The notes: generated by a model not told the origin, from the letters alone. Counted from the stretch's first letter, positions 53,165 to 62,436 are shown. The stretch: 64,000 nucleotides of DNA from Duganella sp. BJB476 (GCF_003416895.1 NZ_QVIO01000006.1:62001-126000), one strand, 5' to 3'. Translations and numbers: made by a program.

Positions 53165-53917
53165 ATGTGGCCTTACCCAAAAATCGTTGCACACCGAGGC
53201 GGCGGTACGCTGGCGCCGGAAAACACCGTCGCCGGCCTGCGCGCCGGCCTGGCCTACGGCTTTCACGCGGTCGAGTTCGACGTCATGCTGTCGCGCGACG
53301 GCATCGGCATGGTGATGCACGATCCCGACTTCGGCCGCACGGTGGCGGGGCAGGGCAGCGTGGCCGAGACCGACGCCATCGAGTTGTCCGGCATGGACGC
53401 GGGCAGCTGGTTCGGGCCGCAATTCCGCGACGAGCCGGTGCCATTCTTCACCCAGTTCATCGATTATTGCAAGCAGCAACGCATCTGGATGAACGTGGAA
53501 ATCAAGCCAGCCGACGGTTACGAGCGCGAAACCGGCGCCTGGGTTGCAAAAATAACACGCGAGCACTACGCCGCCGAGATGGCGGCGGGCGACCCGGCCG
53601 CCGTTCCCCTGTTGTCCTCGTTCAGCTTCGACGCCCTGGCCGCCGCCCGTGACGCGGCGCCCGAGCTGCCGCGCGGCTACCTGCTGGACCGCATCCCCGC
53701 CGACTGGCAGGCGCAGGCGCGCGAACTGGGCGCGGTGGCCATCCACACCAACCAGAAGCACCTGACCCGCGAGCTGGCGGCGCAGATCAAGGCGGCCGGC
53801 TACGGGCTGTTTTGCTATACCGTCAACGATCCCGAGCGCGGCAGGGAGATCCTGTCATGGGGCGTGGATGGCTTTTGTACGGATCGGATCGATTTGATCG
53901 GACCGGGTTTCGCCTAA
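53165..53917 (+). CDS. ugpQ: Glycerophosphodiester phosphodiesterase
   Basis: A 250-residue TIM-barrel enzyme cleaving glycerophosphodiesters to glycerol-3-phosphate. AHRGGGTLAPENT (catalytic His and Glu), FDVMLSRDG and MHDPDFGRT are all present, with NVEIKP later. Length and lack of signal peptide fit cytoplasmic UgpQ. GAGG lies before ATG 53165. Confidence 0.94.
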   Translation: MWPYPKIVAHRGGGTLAPENTVAGLRAGLAYGFHAVEFDVMLSRDGIGMVMHDPDFGRTVAGQGSVAETDAIELSGMDAGSWFGPQFRDEPVPFFTQFIDYCKQQRIWMNVEIKPADGYERETGAWVAKITREHYAAEMAAGDPAAVPLLSSFSFDALAAARDAAPELPRGYLLDRIPADWQAQARELGAVAIHTNQKHLTRELAAQIKAAGYGLFCYTVNDPERGREILSWGVDGFCTDRIDLIGPGFA

Positions 53918-53941
53918 GACCCTGTGGCTCTCGCGGTCATA

Positions 53942-53947
53942 TATAAT
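53942..53947 (+). promoter_or_regulatory. -10 hexamer of the alaS promoter
   Basis: TATAAT lies 37 bp before the alaS ATG. No clear -35 is visible at 17 bp. Confidence 0.5.
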
Positions 53948-53984
53948 CAACCCTTTGCATTTGCCAGCTACCACTGCTTACGAC

Positions 53985-56594
53985 ATGAAATCATCTGAAA
54001 TCCGCGACAAATTCCTCAAGTTTTTTGAATCCAAGGGTCATTCGATTGTCCGTTCCAGCTCCCTGGTGCCTGGCAACGACCCGACCCTGCTGCTGACCAA
54101 CAGCGGCATGGTGCAGTTCAAGGACGTGTTCACCGGTACCGACAGCCGTCCGTACACCCGCGCCACCTCCGTGCAGCGCTGCGTGCGCGCCGGCGGCAAG
54201 CACAACGATCTGGAAAACGTCGGCTACACCGCGCGTCACCACACTTTCTTCGAAATGCTGGGCAACTTCAGCTTCGGCGACTACTTCAAGCGCGATGCCA
54301 TCAACTTCGCATGGGAACTGCTGACCAAGGTCTACGGCCTGCCGGTCGACAAGCTGACCGTCACCGTCTACATGGAAGACGACGAAGCCTACGACATCTG
54401 GGCTAACGAAGTGGGCGTGCCGAAAGAGCGCATCATCCGCATCGGCGACAACAAGGGTGCGCGCTACGCATCGGACAACTTCTGGCAGATGGCCGACACC
54501 GGCCCATGCGGCCCGTGCACCGAGATCTTCTACGACCACGGCGCCGACATTCCAGGCGGCCCTCCAGGTTCGCCTGACGAAGACGGCGACCGTTTCATCG
54601 AAATCTGGAACCTGGTGTTCATGCAGTTCAACCGCGACGAAGCGGGCGTGATGCACAAGCTGCCGAAGCCGTGCGTCGACACCGGCATGGGCATGGAGCG
54701 CCTGGCCGCCGTGCTGCAGCACGTGCACTCGAACTACGAGATCGACCTGTTCCAGGCCCTGATCAAGGCCGCCGCGCGCGAAACCGGCGCCACCGACCTG
54801 GAAAACAAATCGCTGCGCGTGATCGCCGACCACATCCGCGCCGCCGCCTTCATGATCGTCGACGGCGTGATTCCTGGCAGCGAAGGCCGCGCCTACGTCC
54901 TGCGCCGCATCATCCGCCGCGCGCTGCGTCACGGCCACAAGCTGGGCCAGACCAAGCCGTTCTTCTTCAAGCTGGTGGCCGACCTGTCGATCGAGATGGG
55001 CGCCGCCTATCCTGAGCTGGAAGAAGCCAAGGACCGCGTGGCCCAGATGCTGAAGGCCGAGGAAGAGCGTTTCGGCGAGACGTTGGAAACCGGCATGAAA
55101 GTGCTGGAAGCGCAGCTGGCCAAGGACGGCAAGGGCATCGACGGCGCCACCGCCTTCACCTTGTACGAAACCTACGGCTTCCCGCCGGACCTGACCGCCG
55201 ACATCTGCCGCGAACGCGATATCGAGTTCGACCAGGTCGGCTACGACGCCGCGCTGAAAGAAAGCCAGGAACTGTCGCGCAAAGGCGGCAAGTCGACCAA
55301 GGATGCCAAGGTTGAGTACACCGGCGAGAAAAACAAATTCGTCGGCTACGACAACCTGACCCACAGCAGCAAGATCGTTGCCCTGTATGCAGCCGGCACG
55401 CCGGTGCAGGAACTGAAAGCTGGCCAGGCCGGCATCGTGGTGCTGGACACCACGCCGTTCTACGCCGAATCGGGCGGCCAGGTCGGCGACCAGGGCGTGA
55501 TCGCCACCGGCGCGGCGCAGTTCGCCGTCAGCGATACGCTGAAGATTCAAGCCGACGTGTTCGGCCACCACGGCGTGCTGGAATCGGGCTCGCTGAAAGT
55601 GGGCGACGCCGTCAGCGCCAACGTGGACGAAGCCAAGCGCGCGCGCACCATCCGCAACCACTCGGCCACCCACTTGATGCATAAAGCCCTGCGCGAAGTG
55701 CTGGGTTCGCACGTGGCACAGAAAGGTTCGCTGGTCGATCCTGACAAGGCCCGTTTCGACTTCAGCCACAACGCACCGATGACCGCCGAGCAGATCGCCC
55801 AGGTGGAAGCCATCGTCAACCGCGAAGTGCTGGCCAACACTTCAGTCCAGCAGCACCACATGTCGTTCGACGACGCCGTCAAGCATGGCGCGATGGCGCT
55901 GTTTGGCGAGAAGTACGGCGATGAAGTGCGCGTGATGGACATCGGTAGCTCGAAAGAACTGTGCGGCGGCGTGCACGTGCACCGCACCGGCGACATCGGC
56001 CTGTTCAAGATCATCTCGGAAGGCGGCGTTGCTGCCGGTATCCGCCGCGTGGAAGCAGTTACCGGCGAAGGCGCAGTGGCACTGGTGCAGTCCATGAACC
56101 GTCGCCTGCTGGAAGCTTCGGCAGCGTTGAAGGCGACTCCGGAAGAACTGACCGCGCGTATCGGCCAGGTGCAGGACCATGTCAAGGCGCTGGAGAAGGA
56201 ACTGGCCGCGCTGAAATCGAAACTGGCTTCGGGCCAGGGCGATGAGCTGGTCACGCAAGCGGTCGATGTCAACGGCATCAAGGTGCTGGCGGCCGTGCTG
56301 GAAGGCGCCGACGTGGCCCGCCTGCGCGAAACCATGGACAAGCTGAAGGACAAGCTGAAAACCGCCGCCATCGTGCTGGCCAGCGTAGCCGACGGCAAAG
56401 TCAGCCTGATCGCGGGCGTGACGGCGGACGCCACGTCCAAGGTCAAGGCGGGCGAGCTGGTGAACTTCGTTGCACAACAAGTGGGCGGAAAAGGCGGCGG
56501 ACGCCCTGATATGGCGCAGGCCGGCGGTACCGATCCTAGCGGTTTGCCAGCGGCTCTGGCGGCTGTTCCGGGCTGGGTAGGCGAGCGCGCTTAA
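53985..56594 (+). CDS. alaS: Alanyl-tRNA synthetase
   Basis: An 869-residue class II synthetase. Motif regions RHHTFFEMLGNFSFGDYFK and TGPCGPCTEIF lie in the catalytic core; the editing domain has HSATHLMHKALREVLG and CGGVHVHRTGDIG; the C-Ala domain ends AQQVGGKGGGRPDMAQAGG. Full length for the family. Start ATG 53985, the usual MKSSEIR. Confidence 0.98.
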   Translation: MKSSEIRDKFLKFFESKGHSIVRSSSLVPGNDPTLLLTNSGMVQFKDVFTGTDSRPYTRATSVQRCVRAGGKHNDLENVGYTARHHTFFEMLGNFSFGDYFKRDAINFAWELLTKVYGLPVDKLTVTVYMEDDEAYDIWANEVGVPKERIIRIGDNKGARYASDNFWQMADTGPCGPCTEIFYDHGADIPGGPPGSPDEDGDRFIEIWNLVFMQFNRDEAGVMHKLPKPCVDTGMGMERLAAVLQHVHSNYEIDLFQALIKAAARETGATDLENKSLRVIADHIRAAAFMIVDGVIPGSEGRAYVLRRIIRRALRHGHKLGQTKPFFFKLVADLSIEMGAAYPELEEAKDRVAQMLKAEEERFGETLETGMKVLEAQLAKDGKGIDGATAFTLYETYGFPPDLTADICRERDIEFDQVGYDAALKESQELSRKGGKSTKDAKVEYTGEKNKFVGYDNLTHSSKIVALYAAGTPVQELKAGQAGIVVLDTTPFYAESGGQVGDQGVIATGAAQFAVSDTLKIQADVFGHHGVLESGSLKVGDAVSANVDEAKRARTIRNHSATHLMHKALREVLGSHVAQKGSLVDPDKARFDFSHNAPMTAEQIAQVEAIVNREVLANTSVQQHHMSFDDAVKHGAMALFGEKYGDEVRVMDIGSSKELCGGVHVHRTGDIGLFKIISEGGVAAGIRRVEAVTGEGAVALVQSMNRRLLEASAALKATPEELTARIGQVQDHVKALEKELAALKSKLASGQGDELVTQAVDVNGIKVLAAVLEGADVARLRETMDKLKDKLKTAAIVLASVADGKVSLIAGVTADATSKVKAGELVNFVAQQVGGKGGGRPDMAQAGGTDPSGLPAALAAVPGWVGERA

Positions 56595-56627
56595 GTTGCC
56601 AAAAAGCCTTGTAATGCAGTAACTATG

Positions 56628-56652
56628 CGGCCTGCGTATCTTGCGCAGGCCG
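56628..56652 (+). terminator. Hairpin downstream of alaS
   Basis: CGGCCTGCG and CGCAGGCCG form a 9-bp stem, followed by TTGTTGTC. Modest U-run. Confidence 0.55.
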
Positions 56653-56681
56653 TTGTTGTCTGAGGCGAGCTGTTGTATACT
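56653..56681 (+). promoter_or_regulatory. Promoter of tusA
   Basis: TTGTTG and TATACT with a 17-bp spacer, directly behind the alaS hairpin. Confidence 0.55.
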
Positions 56682-56795
56682 TGCCAGTTCCCGTTGCAAA
56701 CTTGCAACGCACTATGAACTATTTTGGTGCAGCGCGTCATTTGATCCGTTTTGGAGTAGTATGACGACAGTCCTAACAAAACATGCGGGTTCTTG

Positions 56796-57053
56796 ATGAG
56801 CGACACGATACTTGAAAACGAAATCATGGAATTCCACAAAGAACTCGACGCACGCGGCCTGAACTGCCCGTTGCCGATTCTCAAGGCCAAGAAAGCCTTG
56901 TCCGAGTTGCAAAGTGGCGAAGTCCTGCGCATCATGGCGACGGACCCAGGTTCGGTGCGCGATTTCCAGGCATTTGCCAAGCAAACCGGCAACGCCCTGT
57001 TGTCCCATGTCCAGACCGGTCGTGAATTTGTCTTTTTGATGCAGCGCAAATAA
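56796..57053 (+). CDS. tusA: Sulfurtransferase TusA-family protein
   Basis: An 85-residue protein with the active-site Cys24 in ARGLNCPLPILKAKKAL and the typical tail SHVQTGREFVFLMQRK. TusA relays sulfur for tRNA thiolation and other pathways. Start ATG 56796 (the TTG before it is also in frame). Stands alone between alaS and etfB. Confidence 0.92.
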   Translation: MSDTILENEIMEFHKELDARGLNCPLPILKAKKALSELQSGEVLRIMATDPGSVRDFQAFAKQTGNALLSHVQTGREFVFLMQRK

Positions 57054-57128
57054 GCCTGCTGCGTCTTTTTCTGTAGAAACATCGTCTGAGAGATTTATTT
57101 TTTAGACGATTTCTACTAGCTAAAAAAC

Positions 57129-57140
57129 GCACGATCGTGC
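57129..57140. promoter_or_regulatory. Perfect 12-bp palindrome upstream of etfB, candidate operator
   Basis: GCACGATCGTGC lies just upstream of the likely -35. Size and symmetry fit a TetR-type dimeric regulator of fatty-acid oxidation, but the regulator is not known. Confidence 0.55.
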
Positions 57141-57146
57141 TTTATT

Positions 57147-57176
57147 TTCTTGTGCGGGCTGAATTTCTCATATAAT
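57147..57176 (+). promoter_or_regulatory. Promoter of etfBA
   Basis: TTCTTG (57147-57152) and TATAAT (57171-57176), 18 bp apart, 53 bp before the ATG. Confidence 0.55.
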
Positions 57177-57228
57177 CTAGCCCACATAATTTAGTCCCGA
57201 ATTCTTTAATTTTTCCAAAGGCACAGCT

Positions 57229-57978
57229 ATGAAAGTCTTGGTACCCGTCAAACGCGTGGTCGACTACAACGTCAAAGTGCGCGTCAAGTCCGACGGCACT
57301 GGCGTCGATATCGCCAACGTCAAAATGTCGATGAACCCATTCGATGAGATCGCGCTGGAAGAAGCGATGCGCCTCAAAGAAGCCGGTAAAGTCACCGAAG
57401 TGGTCGCCGTGTCGTGCGGCGTGACCCAGTGCCAGGAAACCCTGCGCACCGGTATGGCGATCGGCGCCGACCGCGGCATCCTGGTGGAAACCGCTGTCGA
57501 GCTGGAGCCGCTGGCGGTCGCCAAGCTGCTGAAGGCGCTGGCTGACAAAGAGCAGCCGCAGCTGATCATCCTGGGTAAGCAAGCCATCGACGATGACTCG
57601 AACCAGACAGGCCAGATGCTGGCAGCCCTGCTGGGTTGGCCGCAAGCGACGTTCGCGTCGAAAGTGGTGCTGGAAGATGGCAAAGTCACCGTGACCCGCG
57701 AAGTGGACGGCGGCCTGGAAATCCTGGCGCTGACGCTGCCTGCAATCATCACCACCGACCTGCGTTTGAACGAGCCACGCTATGTGACCCTGCCGAACAT
57801 CATGAAGGCCAAGAAGAAACCGCTGGATGTGACCAAGCCGGAAGACCTGGGCGTCGATGTGACCCCGCGCCTGAAAACCCTGAAAGTCGTCGAGCCTGCA
57901 AAACGCTCGGCCGGCATCAAGGTGCCAGACGTCGCCACCCTGGTCGCAAAACTGCGCACCGAAGCCAAAGTCATCTAA
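57229..57978 (+). CDS. etfB: Electron transfer flavoprotein, beta subunit
   Basis: A 249-residue ETF beta subunit. Signatures: MKVLVPVKRVVDYNVKVRVK, MNPFDEIALEEAMRLKEAG and LGKQAIDDDSNQTGQMLAALLGWP, the AMP-binding and recognition regions. Together with EtfA it takes electrons from acyl-CoA dehydrogenases and passes them to ETF-ubiquinone oxidoreductase. Confidence 0.97.
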   Translation: MKVLVPVKRVVDYNVKVRVKSDGTGVDIANVKMSMNPFDEIALEEAMRLKEAGKVTEVVAVSCGVTQCQETLRTGMAIGADRGILVETAVELEPLAVAKLLKALADKEQPQLIILGKQAIDDDSNQTGQMLAALLGWPQATFASKVVLEDGKVTVTREVDGGLEILALTLPAIITTDLRLNEPRYVTLPNIMKAKKKPLDVTKPEDLGVDVTPRLKTLKVVEPAKRSAGIKVPDVATLVAKLRTEAKVI

Positions 57979-57990
57979 GAACTTCATTTT

Positions 57991-58013
57991 CGTCCCCGGT
58001 GGAGCCGGGGACG
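57991..58013 (+). promoter_or_regulatory. Intercistronic hairpin between etfB and etfA
   Basis: CGTCCCCGG and CCGGGGACG form a 9-bp stem with a 5-base loop and no U-run; it may guard the etfB 3' end or set the subunit ratio. Confidence 0.5.
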
Positions 58014-58034
58014 GGAATAATCAAAGGAAAAATC

Positions 58035-58967
58035 ATGGTCGCATTAGTTATTGCAGAACACGACAACGCTAGCCTGAAAGGCAGCACCCTCCACACCGTG
58101 ACCGCCGCAGCCCAATGCGGTGGCGACGTGCACGTCCTGGTCGCTGGCTCGAACGCCGGCGCCGCCGCTGCCGCCGCCGCGCAAATCGCCGGCGTGTCGA
58201 AAGTCATCGTGGCCGACGCCGCTTACTTCGCCGACGGCCTGGCCGAGAACATCGCCGAGCAAGTGCTGGCGCTGGCCGGTTCGTACAGCCACATCCTGGC
58301 TCCAGCCACCGCCTACGGCAAGAACATCCTGCCGCGCGTAGCCGCCAAGCTGGACGTTGCGCAGATTTCGGAAATCACCAAAGTGGACTCGCCGGACACC
58401 TTCGAGCGTCCTATCTACGCCGGTAACGCGATCGCCTACGTGCAATCGTCGGACAAGATCAAGGTCATCACCGTGCGTTCGACCGGCTTCGACGCCGCTG
58501 CCGCCACCGGCGGTTCGGCTGCGACCGAGAACGTCGCCGCAGTTGCCGACAACGGCAAATCGGCCTTCGTCGGCCGCGAGCTGGCCAAGTCGGATCGTCC
58601 AGAACTGACCGCCGCCAAGATCATCGTTTCCGGTGGCCGCGGCATGGGCTCGGGCGAAGCGTTCAAGATCCTGGAACCGCTGGCAGACAAGCTGAACGCC
58701 GCCATGGGCGCATCGCGCGCAGCAGTCGACGCCGGCTACGTGCCGAATGACTGGCAAGTCGGCCAGACCGGCAAGATCGTTGCGCCTACGCTGTACATCG
58801 CGGTCGGCATTTCCGGCGCGATCCAGCACTTGGCCGGTATGAAGGACTCCAAAGTGATCGTCGCGGTCAACAAGGATCCTGAAGCACCGATCTTCTCCGT
58901 TGCCGACTACGGCATCGTCGGCGATCTGTTCGAAATCGTGCCGCAACTGGTTGCAGAACTGGGCTAA
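58035..58967 (+). CDS. etfA: Electron transfer flavoprotein, alpha subunit
   Basis: A 310-residue ETF alpha subunit. The C-terminal FAD domain has VSGGRGMGSGEAF, GYVPNDWQVGQTGKIVAP, IAVGISGAIQHLAGMKDS and ADYGIVGDLFEIVP. AAGGA lies before ATG 58035. Partner of the preceding gene. Confidence 0.97.
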   Translation: MVALVIAEHDNASLKGSTLHTVTAAAQCGGDVHVLVAGSNAGAAAAAAAQIAGVSKVIVADAAYFADGLAENIAEQVLALAGSYSHILAPATAYGKNILPRVAAKLDVAQISEITKVDSPDTFERPIYAGNAIAYVQSSDKIKVITVRSTGFDAAAATGGSAATENVAAVADNGKSAFVGRELAKSDRPELTAAKIIVSGGRGMGSGEAFKILEPLADKLNAAMGASRAAVDAGYVPNDWQVGQTGKIVAPTLYIAVGISGAIQHLAGMKDSKVIVAVNKDPEAPIFSVADYGIVGDLFEIVPQLVAELG

Positions 58968-58987
58968 TCAAGCCGTGATGAATACAG

Positions 58988-59028
58988 GGCCACGCTGATC
59001 CGGATGACCGGATTGCCGTGGCCTTTTT
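58988..59028 (+). terminator. Terminator-like hairpin between etfA and acyl-CoA dehydrogenase gene
   Basis: GGCCACG pairs with CGTGGCC, with CCGG/CCGG inside the loop, followed by a run of five T, 14 bp before the next ATG. Could be an attenuator within the operon. Confidence 0.6.
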
Positions 59029-59042
59029 CTTGGAGACATAAG

Positions 59043-60833
59043 ATGCCGTATCAAGCACCCCTGAAAGACATGCTGTTCGTGATGAACGAACTGGCCGACC
59101 TGGCTGGCGTCAACGCGCTGCCGGGCAATGAAGACGCGACCCCGGACACGGCCGAAGCCGTGCTGGAAGAGAACGCGAAGTTCGTCGCCAACGTGGTGGC
59201 ACCGCTGAACAATCCTAGCGATAAAGATCCGAGCTTCTGGCACGATGGCCAGGTCACGACCTCCAAGGGCTTCAAGGACGCCTTCAAGGCGTTTGCTGAG
59301 GCTGGCTGGCAGGGCGTGCAGCATCCGGTGGAGTTCGGCGGCCAGGGCTTGCCGAAACTGCTGGCGACGCCGTGCATTGAAATGCTCAACGCCGGCAGCA
59401 TCTCGTTCGCGCTGTGCGCGTTGCTGTCGGACGGCGCGATCGAAGCGCTGCTGACCGCCGGCAGCGATGCGCAAAAAGCCACCTATCTGGAAAACCTGGT
59501 GTCGGGCAAATGGACCGGCACCATGAACCTGACCGAGCCGCAAGCCGGTTCCGACCTGGCCGCCGTGCGCACCCGCGCCGTGCCGCAGGACGACGGTACC
59601 TACAAGGTGTTCGGCACCAAGATCTTCATCACCTACGGCGAGCACGACTTCACTGAGAACATCGTGCACCTGGTGCTGGCGCGCACGCCGGACGCGCCTG
59701 CGGGCGTGAAGGGTATTTCGCTGTTCATCGTGCCCAAGTTCCTGGTCAACGCCGACGGCTCGCTGGGCGCGCGCAACGATGCGCATTGCGTGTCGATCGA
59801 ACACAAGCTGGGTATCAAGGCCAGCCCGACCGCCGTGCTGCAATTCGGCGACCACGGCGGCGCCATCGGCACGCTGGTTGGCGAAGAGAATCGCGGCCTG
59901 GAATACATGTTCATCATGATGAACGCGGCCCGCTTCGGCGTCGGCCTGCAGGGCATCGGCCTGGCCGAGCGTGCTTACCAGAAGGCGGTTGCCTTCGCCA
60001 AGGACCGCGTGCAGTCGCGCGACCTGGCCGGTTCGGCTGGTCCGGTTTCGATCATTCATCATCCGGACGTGCGCCGCATGCTGATGTCGATGCGTTCGCA
60101 GACCGAGGCGGCGCGTGCGCTGGCCTATGTCGGCGCCGGCATCAGCGACGTGGCGCATAGCCACGCCGACGCCGAGGTGCGCAAGGCCAACCTGGCCGTG
60201 TACGAATATCTGGTGCCGGTGATTAAGGGCTGGTCGACCGAGATGTCGCAAGACGTTACCCGCGACGGCGTGCAGGTGCACGGCGGCATGGGCTTCATCG
60301 AAGAGACCGGCGCGGCCCAGCACTATCGCGATTCGAAGATCCTGACGATCTACGAAGGCACGACCGCGATCCAGGCCAACGATTTGGTTGGTCGCAAGAC
60401 CGTGCGCGACGGCGGCGCCGTGGCCAAAGGCATCATTGCCCAGGTGCGCGCGACCGAGGCGCAGCTGGTTGCTGTGGACAATGCCGACTTCAAGGCGATC
60501 CTGGCGCAGCTGTCGTCCGGCGGCAAGGATCTGGAAGCGGTGGTGGACTACGTGGTCGCCAATATGAAGAGCGATATCAAGGGCGTGTTCTCGGGCAGCG
60601 TGCTGTACCTGAAGTTGGCCGGCCTGGTGCTGGGCGGCTGGCAGATGGCGCGCGCGGCCCTGGTGGCGCAGCAGAAGCTGGACGCCAACGAAGGCGACGC
60701 CAGCTTCTACAAGGCCAAGATCGCCACCGCGCGTTTCTTTGCCGACCACATCCTGTCGCAGGCATCGAGCCTGCGCATCGCCATCATCGACGGCAGCGCC
60801 GGCGTGCTGGCCTTGAGCGAAGACCAGTTCTAA
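59043..60833 (+). CDS. Acyl-CoA dehydrogenase with C-terminal extension
   Basis: A 596-residue flavoprotein of the long acyl-CoA dehydrogenase type. WTGTMNLTEPQAGSDLAAVRT (FAD/substrate binding) and KILTIYEGTTAIQANDLVGRK near residue 437 are clear; the last 130 residues are the extra helical domain found in FadE-like relatives. GGAG lies before ATG 59043. Sits behind etfBA, to which it would donate electrons. Confidence 0.94.
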   Translation: MPYQAPLKDMLFVMNELADLAGVNALPGNEDATPDTAEAVLEENAKFVANVVAPLNNPSDKDPSFWHDGQVTTSKGFKDAFKAFAEAGWQGVQHPVEFGGQGLPKLLATPCIEMLNAGSISFALCALLSDGAIEALLTAGSDAQKATYLENLVSGKWTGTMNLTEPQAGSDLAAVRTRAVPQDDGTYKVFGTKIFITYGEHDFTENIVHLVLARTPDAPAGVKGISLFIVPKFLVNADGSLGARNDAHCVSIEHKLGIKASPTAVLQFGDHGGAIGTLVGEENRGLEYMFIMMNAARFGVGLQGIGLAERAYQKAVAFAKDRVQSRDLAGSAGPVSIIHHPDVRRMLMSMRSQTEAARALAYVGAGISDVAHSHADAEVRKANLAVYEYLVPVIKGWSTEMSQDVTRDGVQVHGGMGFIEETGAAQHYRDSKILTIYEGTTAIQANDLVGRKTVRDGGAVAKGIIAQVRATEAQLVAVDNADFKAILAQLSSGGKDLEAVVDYVVANMKSDIKGVFSGSVLYLKLAGLVLGGWQMARAALVAQQKLDANEGDASFYKAKIATARFFADHILSQASSLRIAIIDGSAGVLALSEDQF

Positions 60834-60854
60834 GCGGCGTTTTCGTCTCCAGCA

Positions 60855-60879
60855 AAGCGGCCTTCGGGCCGCTTTTTTT
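60855..60879 (+). terminator. Rho-independent terminator after the acyl-CoA dehydrogenase gene
   Basis: AAGCGGCC and GGCCGCTT around TTCG, then a T-run. Confidence 0.9.
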
Positions 60880-61057
60880 ATGCGCAGTCGTCGAGGTTGG
60901 TTTTGACTTGCAGCAGCAGACTGCGCAGCGTTTGCTGCTGTTCGGCGCTGAGGTTTTGCATGGCTTGCGGATTCAGCGCTTCGGCTTGGCGTCTGATCTT
61001 TTGCTGGATGGCACGGCCGGCGGCGGTCAGCCCGCGCTGGAAGATTGAGGCCGAGCC
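60878..61057 (-). pseudogene. Remnant of a MarR-family regulator (C-terminal part only)
   Basis: The minus strand encodes an open frame of 59 codons bounded by an upstream stop and lacking a start codon. It reads FQRGLTAAGRAIQQKIRRQA then LSAEQQQTLRSLLLQ and ends NLDDCA, the wing end and C-terminal dimer helix of a MarR regulator. The DNA-binding half is missing, so the gene was truncated; a different small gene and RBS begin at the break. Confidence 0.72.
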
Positions 61058-61110
61058 TCAAAAAGTTGAATCCACCGCTGTGTGTGTTGCGTACAAGGAG
61101 GATATCAACC

Positions 61111-61359
61111 ATGAGGCCCAGTATGAAATCCATCGTTCTGTCCCCGACGCCTTCCACGTCTGATCGCAAGGCCTACGCTGTCAAGCGCATGAATATCGCC
61201 GCCCAGCGCCTGCTGTATGCCGAGTCGGCCGGGGAGGAAATCCAGGCCGGCCACTGGGTGCTGGCCTGGGCTGTGGCCGCCGGCGCCCGCCCATCCGCCC
61301 GCGCGCTGCGCGAGGCCGAGTCCTGCATGACCACGCTGGTGGAGTTGCGCTTGCACTGA
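61111..61359 (+). CDS. Hypothetical small protein
   Basis: An 82-residue protein with AAGGAGG 9 bp before the ATG. It is helical, with RMNIAAQRLLYAESAGEEI and HWVLAWAVAAGARPS. No family recognised. It lies just past the MarR remnant and convergent with the proline dehydrogenase gene. Confidence 0.65.
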   Translation: MRPSMKSIVLSPTPSTSDRKAYAVKRMNIAAQRLLYAESAGEEIQAGHWVLAWAVAAGARPSARALREAESCMTTLVELRLH

Positions 61360-61383
61360 CCCCGCGCCGGCCAGCATGGTCGC

Positions 61384-62382
61384 TTACGTGGACGTCGCAG
61401 CCTGACTCGGGCTCATCACATCGATGATGGCCTGGTAGACGCGCACCGGTTCTTCGGCGATGCGGTTCAGCACGTAGAGGAAGTGCTCGTCGCCGAAGAC
61501 GGCGTATTCGCGGGTGGGGAAGCCGCGTGCGTGCAGCTCGGCGATCTGCTCGGTGCCCAGGCCGATCAGCGATTCGAATTCAAACCAGCGCGGGTCGACG
61601 CGTTCCTTCAGGATCAGCGCGCTGACGTCTTGCTGGATGCCGCGGTCGTGGGTGGCGATCGAGCACTTGTGGCCGCTCAGTAGCAGTTCCTGCGCATAGC
61701 GGCGGTAGGCTGCGGCCAGCTCGGGGCTGTTGCGATGGTGCGAGACCTGCTCCGACTCCAGGAAGGCGCCTTTCACCAGGCGGATGCGGCCGGGGATCTT
61801 CATCAGCGTCGGCAGGTCCTGCGCCGTGCGGTGGCGCTTGGCCGGCACGGTGATGCCGACGTTGTGCAAGCCGTCTTCCTTATGCAGGCGCGCGTAGATG
61901 GCGTAGATGTCGTCGGCGCGGTCGGCGGCCTCCATCGAGATCATCACCTCACGGTTGATCTCGGCCGCCGCCAGCGCGATGCGGCGGGCGTTGCGGTAGC
62001 CCAGTTCCGGGTCCACCGTCATGCCCACGTGCGACAGGTCGAGCGAGACCGAGCAGTTCAGGTTGCGCTGGCCGATGGCGCGGGTCAGCTCCATGAACAC
62101 TTCCGTCTCGGCCATCGCGAAGGCTTCGTCGCGCACGCTCTCGCCCATGTACTCGACCGATGCCGCGTGGCCCTGGGCGATGATGTGCTCGACCCGCTGC
62201 AGCGCCTCGGCCACGGTGCGGCCGGCCACGTAGCGCTGCGACACCTTGTGCATGTAAGGGCGCAGCAGCGGATCGTTGCAGAACTTTTCCTTGGCGCTCT
62301 CGTCGAGCGCCAGCGCGCGCAGGGTGGTGGCGGCCTGGTCTACCAGCGGCTGCCATTGGATGGGGAAGGCGGGTTGGTGCAC
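61384..62382 (-). CDS. Proline dehydrogenase family protein
   Basis: A 332-residue PRODH-like TIM-barrel flavoprotein: LDLSHVGMTVDPELGYRNA, RIRLVKGAFLESEQV, CSIATHDRGI and FEFESLIGLGTEQ match the PutA PRODH catalytic domain. It lacks the P5C dehydrogenase part. Likely oxidises proline (or hydroxyproline) to P5C, passing electrons to quinone. Confidence 0.88.
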   Translation of the reverse strand: MHQPAFPIQWQPLVDQAATTLRALALDESAKEKFCNDPLLRPYMHKVSQRYVAGRTVAEALQRVEHIIAQGHAASVEYMGESVRDEAFAMAETEVFMELTRAIGQRNLNCSVSLDLSHVGMTVDPELGYRNARRIALAAAEINREVMISMEAADRADDIYAIYARLHKEDGLHNVGITVPAKRHRTAQDLPTLMKIPGRIRLVKGAFLESEQVSHHRNSPELAAAYRRYAQELLLSGHKCSIATHDRGIQQDVSALILKERVDPRWFEFESLIGLGTEQIAELHARGFPTREYAVFGDEHFLYVLNRIAEEPVRVYQAIIDVMSPSQAATST

Positions 62383-62402
62383 GGGATCTCCAGTAGTGGT
62401 CG

Positions 62403-62425
62403 AAAAAAAACAGCCCGGAGGCTGT
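62403..62425 (-). terminator. Rho-independent terminator of the glycine-zipper gene
   Basis: ACAGCC and GGCTGT pair around CGGA; on the minus strand a T-run follows. Confidence 0.8.
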
Positions 62426-62436
62426 CTTTATTCTAC

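Noticed and set aside
58968..61169. Very long minus-strand frame of over 700 codons opposite the acyl-CoA dehydrogenase gene
   Set aside because: It mirrors the codon bias of the real gene on the plus strand, has Gln/His/Arg-rich content and no recognisable family.
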